8,769 nucleotides of DNA from an uncultured Archangium sp. (GTDB taxonomy: Bacteria > Myxococcota > Myxococcia > Myxococcales > Myxococcaceae), in the NCBI GenBank assembly GCA_937875615.1, contig CALNBU010000650.1:1-8769 (forward strand), given 5' to 3'. This document shows positions 1-6,766 of the stretch, one piece after another. The translations under genes and the position numbers were made by a program. Numbering within the stretch: position 1 is the first letter of the stretch; each line of letters opens with the position of its first letter. The notes under the pieces were generated by a model. That model had not been told where the DNA came from and did no database searches. It worked only from the letters and a program-made list of their open reading frames with translations.

Positions 1-1461
1 GGGGTAGCACTGCGCGTCGTCGATGAGCATGGGGTCGCTGGGGCAGGGGTCGGCCGTGCCGTCGCCGTTCTTGTCATCGCCGCAGCAGTACTGGAGCCGT
101 CCACAGGCCGCCGACAGACCAATCTCCAGGCAGGTGGTGCGGCGGCAGTCGTTACCACCGTCCCGCGCCTCGCAGGTGAAGCCCACGGTGCAGTCATCGA
201 AGGGCGCGGCGGCGACCGGATCGTTGCCGGTGCGGCACCCGGTGTCGCGGCAGGTGCGGTCCGAGCGCTCGCAGTACCCCTTGTAGGGCTGCACGCCGGG
301 CTCACACTCCAGCGAGTCCATGCACTCCCCGTTGGGGCGGCAGCGCTTGCCGGCGGTGTCCCCCGCCTCCTGGACACAGATGAGGTCCGGCCCGCCCCAC
401 GGGTTGCCGGTGACGTCGGTGCAGTCGTTGTCGGACGCGCACGGAGCCTGGCAGCGGCCCTGGCCGAAGCGGCGCGAGGTGGGGTTGAGGTTGTCCTGGT
501 CGACCCAGCAGGTGCGGCCGGGCGGGCAGATCTGCGCCTCCGGGTGCGCGAAGTCGAAGCGGCAGGCGGGCACGCAGTAGCCACCGCAGCTCGAGCCACC
601 CTTGACCGTGCACACCCTGCCGCCGGTGCAGTCGGAGTCCTGGCCGCAGGCCACCTGGTCGCAGCTGTTGGAGCCGGGGTAGCAGAAGCCGTCGTTGCCG
701 GTGACGTAGCCGCAGCCGCTGGTGCAGGGGAAGCTGGGCTTCTGCACGCAGAACCTGGCGCCCGTCGTGTCGTCGGGGAGCGCCGTGCACTTGCCCTGGC
801 CCAGGCCGGTGTCGAAGACCGGATCATTGCCGCACTCCGCGTCGGAGCTGCACGCCTCGCAGGCCTGCTTGCGCGCGCGGCAGGTGCCGGTGGTGCTCGG
901 CTGGCCTTCGGCGTCGCGCAGGTCGCAGACGCAGCCCAGCCAGAGGCTGTTGCAGGTGTCGAAGCCGCCGTCGGGCAGGAAATCGGAGTTCTGGCAGTTG
1001 AGGTTGCTGGTGCAGCTCGCGCCGTGCGTGCTGCCCTCGCCGGGCCCACACGCGCCGCTCTCGAGGCACACCGTGCCCGGGCCACAGTCGAAGTCGCTGG
1101 TGCAGGCCGCGCACCCGCCGTCGCCGAAGCAGGTGGTGCCCGACGGGCACTGGTCCTGCGACTCACAGACGAAGCCGGCGTCTTCTCCGCCGTCGGCGCC
1201 GCCGTCCGGCGGAATCTCCGAGCGGGGGATGCAGGCGCCCTGGTAGCAGCCCTCTTCGCCGGTGCAGGCGCCACAGGAGGCGCCGGCCTTGCCGCACTGG
1301 GCGTCAGAGAGGTTGGTGACACACTCGTTGTCTTCGGTGCAGCAGCCCGAAGCGCAGCTTTCGGCGTCGCAGGTCTGCGGCGCGGGGCACGACGGCGTCA
1401 GCGCCACGAACAGCCCGAGGAGCGCACCGAGGGCGCCGATGCGGAGGTGGTTGGAGATCAT
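1..1461 (-). CDS. Cys-rich secreted (possibly lipo-) protein, C-terminus beyond window
   Basis: The frame is open for 487 codons from the ATG at 1461 to the window edge, so the C-terminus is missing. The N-terminus has an Arg at residue 7 and a hydrophobic stretch at about 8-21, then L-T-P-S-C with Cys25. This is an export signal; a lipobox is possible but weak, because Pro and Thr sit at -2 and -3. By my count there are about 61 Cys in 487 residues. A compact Cys module spans about 31-77. It is followed by a Pro/Asp/Gly linker (84-96), then many short units of the type C-x-S-D-x-D/E-C-x-x-G-x-x-C. Near the edge, residues 463-471 (DKNGDGTAD) fit a D-x-N-x-D-G-x-x-D calcium-loop pattern like those in dockerins. 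Such proteins are common in myxobacteria and are thought to be disulfide-rich surface or secreted proteins; their function is unknown. AAGGAA lies 6 bases before the ATG. Long open frames on the other strand here are shadows. Confidence 0.85.
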   Translation of the reverse strand, partial: MISNHLRIGALGALLGLFVALTPSCPAPQTCDAESCASGCCTEDNECVTNLSDAQCGKAGASCGACTGEEGCYQGACIPRSEIPPDGGADGGEDAGFVCESQDQCPSGTTCFGDGGCAACTSDFDCGPGTVCLESGACGPGEGSTHGASCTSNLNCQNSDFLPDGGFDTCNSLWLGCVCDLRDAEGQPSTTGTCRARKQACEACSSDAECGNDPVFDTGLGQGKCTALPDDTTGARFCVQKPSFPCTSGCGYVTGNDGFCYPGSNSCDQVACGQDSDCTGGRVCTVKGGSSCGGYCVPACRFDFAHPEAQICPPGRTCWVDQDNLNPTSRRFGQGRCQAPCASDNDCTDVTGNPWGGPDLICVQEAGDTAGKRCRPNGECMDSLECEPGVQPYKGYCERSDRTCRDTGCRTGNDPVAAAPFDDCTVGFTCEARDGGNDCRRTTCLEIGLSAACGRLQYCCGDDKNGDGTADPCPSDPMLIDDAQCYP

Positions 1462-1467
1462 GGGGGG

Positions 1468-1473
1468 TTCCTT
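1468..1473 (-). promoter_or_regulatory. Ribosome binding site of the Cys-rich protein gene
   Basis: On the minus strand, AAGGAA lies 6 bases before the ATG at 1461. This good Shine-Dalgarno match supports that start. The rest of the 75-base gap back to the moaDE stop (1462-1536) shows no convincing promoter or terminator hairpin. Confidence 0.6.
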
Positions 1474-1536
1474 GTGAGGGCGGCCTGACCAGACGCCTTA
1501 GCCAAGAAAGGCAGGGCGAGACAATGACTTCGGGCT

Positions 1537-2199
1537 TCAGGGGCCGAGACCGACCCAGGTCTCGCCGTCGGCGCCGAACTCCTTCTTCCAGATGGGCACG
1601 TCGGTCTTCAGCCGCTCGATGACCGCGCGGCAGGCCTCGAAGGCCTCGGCCCGGTGCGGCGCCGAGGCGGCGATGACCACCGCCAGCTCACCGGGCTGCA
1701 GCGTGCCCACGCGGTGCACCACGGCCACCCGCACGCCGGGCCAGCGCGCCTCGGTCTCGTCTCCGATGCGCAGCAGCTGACGTCGGGCCATGTCTCCGTA
1801 GGCCTCGTAGTCGAGGCGGGTCACCGCCTGGCCCCGCGACGCGTCGCGCACCACGCCGGTGAAGGTGACCAGCGCGCCCTGCCCCGGTCCTGACACCGCG
1901 GCCACCACCTCGTCGAGGGAGAGCGCGGCGTCCTGCACCCTGAAGAGTCGCCCTGAGCCGCCGGCCACGGGAGGAATGAGCGCCAGCTCGCCGTCGGGCG
2001 GCAGCGGCGCGTCGACCTCGGCGAAGTCCTGATTCACCGCCACCCGGAGGTGCGGCAGCAGGGTGCGCAGCGCCGGGCACGCCACGCCGACCGCGGTCAG
2101 CAGGTCTCCGACCCGGGCACCTGCCGGGAGCTCGACGTCGAGCGTCGAGACCCCCGCTCGCTCGCGCGCCGCCGCGAAGAGGCGCACGGCGACCCGCAT
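1537..2199 (-). CDS. moaDE: MoaD-MoaE fusion: molybdopterin synthase, both subunits in one chain
   Basis: Molybdopterin synthase inserts two sulfurs into cyclic pyranopterin monophosphate to make molybdopterin, the cytoplasmic precursor of the molybdenum cofactor. Residues 1-81 are MoaD-like (ubiquitin fold) and end in P-P-V-A-G-G, the usual MoaD tail. Residues from about 84 to 220 are MoaE-like, with TFTG at 112-115, HRVG at 162-165, HRAEAFEA at 182-189, and L-K-T and W-K-K-E carrying Lys198 and Lys205/206, which align with the catalytic lysines of E. coli MoaE. The two domains are normally separate proteins; one-piece versions such as mycobacterial MoaX are known. I start at ATG 2199, whose A is also the last base of the yceI stop (TGATG). 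A GTG one codon upstream (2202) is the alternative. No other moa gene is in the window. The Gly-Gly must be freed, or reached in some other way, to carry the thiocarboxylate sulfur. Confidence 0.93.
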   Translation of the reverse strand: MRVAVRLFAAARERAGVSTLDVELPAGARVGDLLTAVGVACPALRTLLPHLRVAVNQDFAEVDAPLPPDGELALIPPVAGGSGRLFRVQDAALSLDEVVAAVSGPGQGALVTFTGVVRDASRGQAVTRLDYEAYGDMARRQLLRIGDETEARWPGVRVAVVHRVGTLQPGELAVVIAASAPHRAEAFEACRAVIERLKTDVPIWKKEFGADGETWVGLGP

Positions 2200-2828
2200 C
2201 ACTGCTTCTTCGCGTTCAGGTCGAGGCCGATGGCCACGTTGTCGGCGATGAGGTCATCGGCCTTGCCGGCGTAGACGATCTCGAAGTCCTTGCGGTTGAT
2301 GGCGAAGTCGGCGCGCGCGGTGACGGTGTCGTCGGTGAGCGCGAGCTTCGCGGGGAAGGTGATGCTCTTGGTGACGCCGTGGAGCGTCAGGTTGCCCGTC
2401 ACCTCGAAGGCATCGCCCGCGGCCTTGACGCCGGTCGACACGAACGACGCCTCGGGGAACTTCTCCACGTCGAAGAAGTCAGGGCTCTGCAGGTGGCCGG
2501 TGAGCTTCTCGCTGTCGGAGTAGACCGACGCCGGGGTGATGGTGGCGGAGATCTGCGCCGTCGACAGGTCCTTGCCCTTGAGCACCACCTTGCCGTTGAA
2601 GGCGTTGAACCCGCCCTCGTGCTTGCCGGTGACCTTGGCGCCCACGAAGGTGAACTTCGACCCCTCGTTGTTGAACCCGTAGGTGGTGCTGCCCTCGAGC
2701 GCGGCGGGCGCTGCTGCGGCGGCGGGCACCTCCTTCGGCGCCTCCACCACGGCCTTGGCCTTGTTCTTCGCGGGATCGGGGCAGGCGGCCAACAGCAACG
2801 ACAGGGAGACGAGGAGTGTGGTTCGCAT
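2199..2828 (-). CDS. YceI-family lipoprotein
   Basis: This 209-residue protein begins with a lipoprotein signal: Arg2, a hydrophobic core, and lipobox L-A-A-C with Cys16 as the lipidation site. An Ala/Pro/Lys-rich linker follows (about 17-45), then a YceI domain (about 50-205). Recognisable YceI features are SKFTFVGAKV near 57-66, GHLQSPDFFDVEKFP at 111-125, and NLTLHGVTKSITF at 146-158. YceI proteins are lipocalin-like barrels, and some bind polyprenoid or other long isoprenoid lipids; the ligand here is not knowable from sequence. The protein is probably anchored in an envelope membrane facing the periplasm. The ATG at 2828 is 5 bases after the carboxypeptidase stop. GAGG overlaps that stop but leaves only 3 bases before the ATG, so translation may rely on coupling. 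The frame stays open far upstream, but that part is a shadow of the carboxypeptidase gene. Confidence 0.93.
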   Translation of the reverse strand: MRTTLLVSLSLLLAACPDPAKNKAKAVVEAPKEVPAAAAAPAALEGSTTYGFNNEGSKFTFVGAKVTGKHEGGFNAFNGKVVLKGKDLSTAQISATITPASVYSDSEKLTGHLQSPDFFDVEKFPEASFVSTGVKAAGDAFEVTGNLTLHGVTKSITFPAKLALTDDTVTARADFAINRKDFEIVYAGKADDLIADNVAIGLDLNAKKQ

Positions 2829-2833
2829 GGGCC

Positions 2834-4309
2834 TCAAATGCCGTAAAGCGCGGCGTATTTCACCTGCAAATACGAAATGAAGTCTTCGTCGGTGAGACCC
2901 GCGCCGGTGGCGTTGCGCACCACCGTCTCGGCGTCGTCGAGGAAACCGTGGCGGTGCACGTGCGCCCGGAGCCAGCCGCGCACCGGCGCCAGGTCTCCCG
3001 CCGCGACCGCGTCGTCGACGTCGGGCAGCGCCGCGCGCAGCGCCCGCCACAGCGAGGCCGAGTAGAGGTTGCCCAGCGCGTAGGTGGGGAAGTAGCCGAA
3101 CTCGCCCCAGGCCCAGTGGATGTCCTGCAGCACGCCCTCGCCGGGGTGGCTGACGGTGAGGCCCAGCAGCGCCTTCGTCTGCTCGTTCCACGCGTCCGAC
3201 AGGTCCTTCGGGTCGAGCGCGCCGCGCAGCAACCGCAGCTCCAGCTCGTAGCGCAGCACGATGTGCAGGTTGTAGGTGACCTCGTCGGCCTCCACGCGGA
3301 TGAAGCTGCGCTCGACCCGGTTCACCTCGCGCAGGAAGTCGTCGAGCGGCACGCCGTCGAGCTGCGCGGAGAAGCGCCGCTGGTAGCGGGGGTAGAAGTG
3401 CTGCCAGAAGCCCCGGCTCCGGCCCACGATGTTCTCCCACAACCTCGACTGGGACTCGTGCAGGCCCATCGACGGCGCCTGCGCCAGCGGCGTGCGCGCG
3501 TGGGCCGCGTCGAAGCCCTGCTCGTAGAGGCCGTGGCCGCCCTCGTGGATGGTGGAGAAGACGGACGAGAGCGGGAGCTCAGGGAAGAGGCGCGTGGTGA
3601 GGCGCACGTCGGTGGGCCCGGTGCCGCCGGTGAAGGGGTGCGTGGAGCGGTCCTGGCGACCTGCCTCGGAGTCGAAGCCCATGGCGTCGAGCAGCTCCAG
3701 GGTGAAGGCCCACTGCGCCTCGGGGTCGAAGGTCTTTCCCTCGAAGAGCCGGCGGGGCGGCGCCCTGGCCTCGATGGCCTGCACCAGCGGCGTCAGCTTC
3801 TGGCGCAGGGCGGTCAGCACCGGCGAGAGGCGCGCCACCCGCATGCCGGGCTCGAAGCCCTCCAGCAGCGCGTCGTAGCGCTCGCCGCCGTGGCCCCAGG
3901 CGTCGGCCTGCTCCCGCCGCAGCGCCAGCAGGGCGCGCAGGGCCGGCTCGAAGCGCGCGTAGTCCCGGTGCGCGCGGGCCTCGCGCCACGCGGAGAGGCC
4001 CTTCGACTGCGCCTCCGCCAGCGCCTTCACCAGCGCGCCTGGCACCTTGAGCGCCCGCTCCCGCTCGTGGCGGAAGACGCGCACCATGGCCACCTCGTCG
4101 CGGCCTTCGGGGCGCGCGGCGTCGAGCCAGTCGCCCACGCGCGGGTCCACCAGTCGCTCGTGGTACAGGCCCTGGATGGTGGCGAGCTGCGAGGCCCGCA
4201 GGGCCTCGGCCTTGCGCGGGAGATACGTCTCCTGGTCCCAGCTCGCCAGCCCCACGAGGCCGCTCAGGTCGCGCAGCTCCTGCATGCGCGTCAGCAGGTG
4301 TGGATTCAT
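2834..4309 (-). CDS. M32 family metallocarboxypeptidase (carboxypeptidase Taq type)
   Basis: A cytoplasmic zinc-dependent carboxypeptidase of 491 residues, the usual size for MEROPS family M32. It removes residues one at a time from peptide C-termini, with broad specificity in characterised members. The zinc motif H-E-G-G-H is at 255-259, and the third ligand is expected at Glu285 in HESQSRLWEN (284-293). Other family blocks are visible: HPF at 224-226, DVRLTTR at 234-240, IRVEADEVTYNLHIVLRYE at about 337-355, and GYFPTYALGNLYS at 405-417. There is no signal peptide. The ATG at 4309 fits the family N-terminus, although no clear Shine-Dalgarno sequence precedes it. It is the first gene of the leftward block, divergent from the transglycosylase gene. 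All key residues are present, so it should be active. Confidence 0.96.
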   Translation of the reverse strand: MNPHLLTRMQELRDLSGLVGLASWDQETYLPRKAEALRASQLATIQGLYHERLVDPRVGDWLDAARPEGRDEVAMVRVFRHERERALKVPGALVKALAEAQSKGLSAWREARAHRDYARFEPALRALLALRREQADAWGHGGERYDALLEGFEPGMRVARLSPVLTALRQKLTPLVQAIEARAPPRRLFEGKTFDPEAQWAFTLELLDAMGFDSEAGRQDRSTHPFTGGTGPTDVRLTTRLFPELPLSSVFSTIHEGGHGLYEQGFDAAHARTPLAQAPSMGLHESQSRLWENIVGRSRGFWQHFYPRYQRRFSAQLDGVPLDDFLREVNRVERSFIRVEADEVTYNLHIVLRYELELRLLRGALDPKDLSDAWNEQTKALLGLTVSHPGEGVLQDIHWAWGEFGYFPTYALGNLYSASLWRALRAALPDVDDAVAAGDLAPVRGWLRAHVHRHGFLDDAETVVRNATGAGLTDEDFISYLQVKYAALYGI

Positions 4310-4406
4310 GGCGCGGGTTGTAGCGCACCGGCGAAATAGGCGGCCCCCTTCCCTTTGTTCGAGGTGCGTGCGATGGGGTTTGCTTTTCGTGAAGGGTTAA
4401 GCGCGC
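4310..4406. promoter_or_regulatory. Divergent intergenic region, probable promoters for both blocks
   Basis: This 97-base gap separates the starts of two divergent genes, so it should hold a promoter for each direction. It has more T and A runs than its surroundings (CCCTTTGTTC and TTTGCTTTTCGTG on the plus strand). On the minus strand a weak -35/-10-like pair, TCGAAC and CTATTT with a 17-base spacer, can be picked out, but the match is poor and I do not call it. GAAGGG at 4391-4396 is a plausible ribosome binding site for the rightward gene, 10 bases before its ATG. Confidence 0.4.
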
Positions 4407-4754
4407 ATGGTGCTCACGCTGACACTGCTGCTGCTCTCGCAGGCCCCCGAGGGCGTCGACGACGAGCTCCCCTCGGAGGAGCTGGAGTCGCTGCGGGCGC
4501 TCGAAGAGACGGCGCTGGAGGCGCCCGACGACGGCCCCGCCCCGCTGCCCACCCTGAACCTGCGTGAAGAGGCCGCGCGCCTGGGCCTGGGCTCGCTGAC
4601 GCGCGACCGCCTCGAGGCGGTGTTGGACGACGCGCAGTTCACCGGCGAAGAGCTGGCCTTCGAGCTGGCGCGCGTCACCGACGTCGACGCCTTCGACATC
4701 TCCACGGTGGCCGACCAGTACGACATCCCGGTGGAGATGCAGCCGCTGGTGTAG
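4407..4754 (+). CDS. N-terminal fragment of MltD-like lytic transglycosylase, cut by in-frame TAG
   Basis: These 115 codons run from the ATG at 4407 to a TAG at 4752-4754. The start is well fixed: an in-frame TAA lies at 4398-4400 and GAAGGG sits 10 bases upstream. Residues 2-11 are a short hydrophobic export signal, probably cleaved near S-Q-A-P. The rest is acidic, with no domain I recognise, and ends in DQYDIPVEMQPLV. The same frame continues without a stop to 6050. The codons directly after the TAG spell QYIRFFQGGGRKWFRRW, the family segment expected just before the transglycosylase domain. I therefore read this as the first part of one 547-residue gene. Alone, the fragment would be an exported peptide with no catalytic residues. 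It could be a pseudogene remnant, a sequencing error, or the pre-readthrough product. Confidence 0.75.
   Translation: MVLTLTLLLLSQAPEGVDDELPSEELESLRALEETALEAPDDGPAPLPTLNLREEAARLGLGSLTRDRLEAVLDDAQFTGEELAFELARVTDVDAFDISTVADQYDIPVEMQPLV
4752..4754 (+). other. In-frame amber codon interrupting the transglycosylase gene
   Basis: TAG is codon 116 of the frame that starts at 4407 and otherwise stays open to 6050. The flanking residues (PLV before, QYIRFF after) match the MltD-type pattern V-x-x-Y/W-I-x-F/Y-F without any length change, so a single base substitution from a sense codon (for example GAG, AAG or CAG) explains it. TAG is also the natural stop of the GH1 gene at 8025-8027, which argues against genome-wide reassignment of this codon. 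Confidence 0.85.
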
Positions 4755-4805
4755 CAGTACATCCGCTTCTTTCAGGGCGGCGGCCGCAAGTGGTTCCGCC
4801 GCTGG

Positions 4806-6050
4806 ATGTCGCGGAGCCATCGCTACATCCCGCTGATGCAGCCCATCCTCGAAGCGCACGGGCTGCCGCGCGACACGGTGTACCTGGCGATGATCGAGAG
4901 CGGCTTCAACACCCAGGCGCGCTCCTGGGCGCGAGCGGTAGGGCCCTGGCAGTTCATCGCCGGCACCGCGCAGTGGTTCAAGTTGCGCGAAGACTTCTGG
5001 GTCGACGAGCGCCGGGACCCGGTCAAGTCGACGCACGCCGCCGCGCGGTACCTCAAGCTGCTCTACAGCGAGCTGGGCCACTGGCACCTGGCGTGGGCCG
5101 GCTACAACACCGGCGGCGGCCGCGTGCGCAAGATGATCGATCGCTACGGCACCTCGGACTTCTGGGCGCTGTCGACCTACGAGAAGAAGCAGGGCTACGC
5201 CTTCGCCAACGAGACCAAGCACTACGTCCCCAAGCTCATCGCCTGCGCGCTGGTGGCGCGCCACCCGGAGGCCTTCGGTTTCTCGCCCGACGAGTTCAGC
5301 CCCGAGCCGCTCTTCGAGTTCGACGAGGTGCAGCTCTCCGACTCGGTGGACCTCGACGTGGTGGCGCAGCTGGCGGGCATCACCGTGGAAGACGTGCAGG
5401 AGCTGAACCCCGAGCTCAAGCGCTGGTGCACCCCGCCGGCCACCGCCGAGGCGCCCTACGCGCTGCGCTTGCCCAGGGGCCGCGGCCCGCAGTTCGCCGA
5501 GGCCCTGGCGGCGCGGCCGGCCACCGAGCGCCTCAACTACCGGGGGCACCGGGTGGAGAAGGGCGACACGCTCTCGCTCATCGCGCACCGCTACGGCTCG
5601 CAGGTGGAGGCCATTCTCCACACCAACAAGCTGCCGAACGCGCGGTCGTTGAAGCTGGGTTCGGACCTGGTGGTGCCGGTGCCCAGCGCGAAGGCGCTCA
5701 AGTCGGGCCTCGCCGACGCCGCCTTCGAGCGGCAGACGGCGCGCGCGCGGCGCTCCGGCGCGAAGGCCGCCCGCCCCGAAGAAGAGGTGCCCGCCGGGAG
5801 CCAGGCGCAGAAGGTCAGCGTCACGGTGGCGGGGACGGTGGCGCTGGCCAGGGTCGACGGCAAGACGAAGGTCACCTACGGCGTGGGCCGCGGCGACACG
5901 CTGTGGAGCATCGCCCGGCGCTTCGACGTGCACGTGACCGACCTCCGCGAGTGGAACCCCACGCTGGGCGGCGCGAAGGGCCTCAAGGTGGGCTCGGCCT
6001 TGACGGTGTGGCCGGGGCCGGCGGCCGACCTGTCGACCGGCAAGCCCTGA
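4806..6050 (+). CDS. mltD: MltD-like lytic transglycosylase, catalytic and LysM part
   Basis: Lytic transglycosylases cleave peptidoglycan between MurNAc and GlcNAc, leaving 1,6-anhydro-MurNAc. This 414-codon stretch holds an SLT/MltD catalytic domain (about 1-150). The catalytic Glu31 is in A-M-I-E-S-G-F-N, followed by AVGPWQFI (44-51) and HLAWAGYNTGGGRV (94-107). A degenerate LysM-like piece lies at about 173-206. Two clear LysM peptidoglycan-binding repeats follow: about 245-291 (V-E-K-G-D-T-L-S-L-I-A) and 356-403 (G-R-G-D-T-L-W-S-I-A). Between them is a basic, then acidic, low-complexity linker. The ATG at 4806 is only the first one after the TAG at 4752; it has no ribosome binding site and lies inside the conserved family segment. 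Made from there, the protein would lack a signal peptide and could not reach the wall. In the full frame from 4407, the catalytic Glu is residue 164. All functional residues are intact. Confidence 0.85.
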   Translation: MSRSHRYIPLMQPILEAHGLPRDTVYLAMIESGFNTQARSWARAVGPWQFIAGTAQWFKLREDFWVDERRDPVKSTHAAARYLKLLYSELGHWHLAWAGYNTGGGRVRKMIDRYGTSDFWALSTYEKKQGYAFANETKHYVPKLIACALVARHPEAFGFSPDEFSPEPLFEFDEVQLSDSVDLDVVAQLAGITVEDVQELNPELKRWCTPPATAEAPYALRLPRGRGPQFAEALAARPATERLNYRGHRVEKGDTLSLIAHRYGSQVEAILHTNKLPNARSLKLGSDLVVPVPSAKALKSGLADAAFERQTARARRSGAKAARPEEEVPAGSQAQKVSVTVAGTVALARVDGKTKVTYGVGRGDTLWSIARRFDVHVTDLREWNPTLGGAKGLKVGSALTVWPGPAADLSTGKP

Positions 6051-6100
6051 GCCAGGCTGTCGCCTTCTTCGAGCGCCCGTTGGTGCTAGAGCACATCTCC

Positions 6101-6766
6101 ATGTCGTCGAGCGAAGTGATGCTGGACCTGAAACGCCACGAGCGCATCGGCCTCGACGAGGCCATCCTCTGTCAGGGCAAGAGCGTCGAGCAGCTGACGC
6201 ACATCCTCGCCGAGGCGCGCGCCGTCTCGCACCCGCTGCTGCTGACGCGCCTGGCCGCGGCGCAGCGCGACGCGCTCTCCCAGACTGACCGCGACGCCCT
6301 CGACTACGAGCCCGTCAGCCGCACCGCCTACTTCGGCAGCCCGAAGCGGGAGCTCGGCCCGCCGCGCATCGCGGTGGTGGCGGCCGGCAGCTCCGACGCG
6401 CACGTCACCCGCGAGGTGCGGCGCACCCTCTCGTTCCACGGCATCCCCAGCACGCTCATCGCCGACGTGGGCGTGGCCGGCCTGTGGCGCCTGATGGCGC
6501 GCCTCGACGAGCTCAAGCAGCACAAGGTCGCCATCGTCGCCGCGGGGATGGACGCCGCGCTCCCCACGGTCCTCGGCGGGCTGTTCGGCGGCGTCATCAT
6601 CGGCGTGCCCACCTCCACCGGCTACGGCGTCGCCAACGGCGGCACCACCGCGCTGCACGCCATGCTCTCGAGCTGCTCGCCGGGCGTGCTGACGCTCAAC
6701 ATCGACAACGGCTACGGCGCGGCCTGCGCGGCGATGCGGGTGCTGCATGTCATCGACGCCGTCTGA
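6101..6766 (+). CDS. larB: LarB-like nickel-pincer cofactor biosynthesis protein
   Basis: LarB carboxylates and hydrolyses nicotinic acid adenine dinucleotide to pyridinium-3,5-biscarboxylate mononucleotide, the first step towards the nickel-pincer cofactor of lactate racemase and relatives. Residues 8-37 resemble the LarB N-terminal block (LDLKRHERIGLDEAILCQGK). From about 88 a PurE-like domain follows: VVAAGSSD (92-99), DVGVAGLWRL (122-131), VAAGMDAALP (146-155), GVPTSTGYG (168-176) and SSCSPGVLTLNIDNGYGA (190-207). Cys192 matches the cysteine reported to form a covalent intermediate in LarB. At 221 residues it is shorter than the roughly 250 usual; the first 25-30 residues of typical LarB are not visible. 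GTG 6083 or TTG 6080 would add only a few residues that do not resemble that region. No strong ribosome binding site precedes ATG 6101. larC and larE are not in the window. The 3' end overlaps the GH1 gene by 20 bases. Confidence 0.87.
   Translation: MSSSEVMLDLKRHERIGLDEAILCQGKSVEQLTHILAEARAVSHPLLLTRLAAAQRDALSQTDRDALDYEPVSRTAYFGSPKRELGPPRIAVVAAGSSDAHVTREVRRTLSFHGIPSTLIADVGVAGLWRLMARLDELKQHKVAIVAAGMDAALPTVLGGLFGGVIIGVPTSTGYGVANGGTTALHAMLSSCSPGVLTLNIDNGYGAACAAMRVLHVIDAV

Noticed and set aside
544..1488. 314-codon Ala/Val-rich plus-strand frame
   Set aside because: It is antisense to the Cys-rich gene, which has a signal peptide, a good ribosome binding site and regular Cys motifs; the Ala/Gly-rich product is what antisense of Cys-rich GC codons gives.
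1462..1536. Possible promoter (TTGTCT on the minus strand) before the Cys-rich gene
   Set aside because: No acceptable -10 box lies at 16-18 bases; the match is too poor to call.
2816..4339. 507-codon plus-strand open frame opposite the M32 carboxypeptidase
   Set aside because: Shadow frame: the other strand carries a complete enzyme with HEXXH and all family blocks, while this translation is Val/Ala/Arg-rich with no motif.
4752..4754. Amber codon as pyrrolysine or a genome-wide reassigned codon
   Set aside because: Nothing in the window suggests pyrrolysine machinery, the position is not a methylamine-type enzyme site, and TAG ends the GH1 gene properly at 8025-8027.
3579..5933. 784-codon open frame on the minus strand crossing the divergent intergenic region
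   Set aside because: It lies antisense to the transglycosylase and out of frame with the M32 gene. Its translation is low-complexity Arg/Gly/Ala/His-rich, typical of shadows in GC-rich DNA, and it would span two well-supported genes.
4790..6766. 658-codon plus-strand frame that could be read as one large protein ending in LarB
   Set aside because: Only the last 221 codons resemble a family. The part before 6050 is an out-of-frame shadow of the transglycosylase, so it is not a real fusion.
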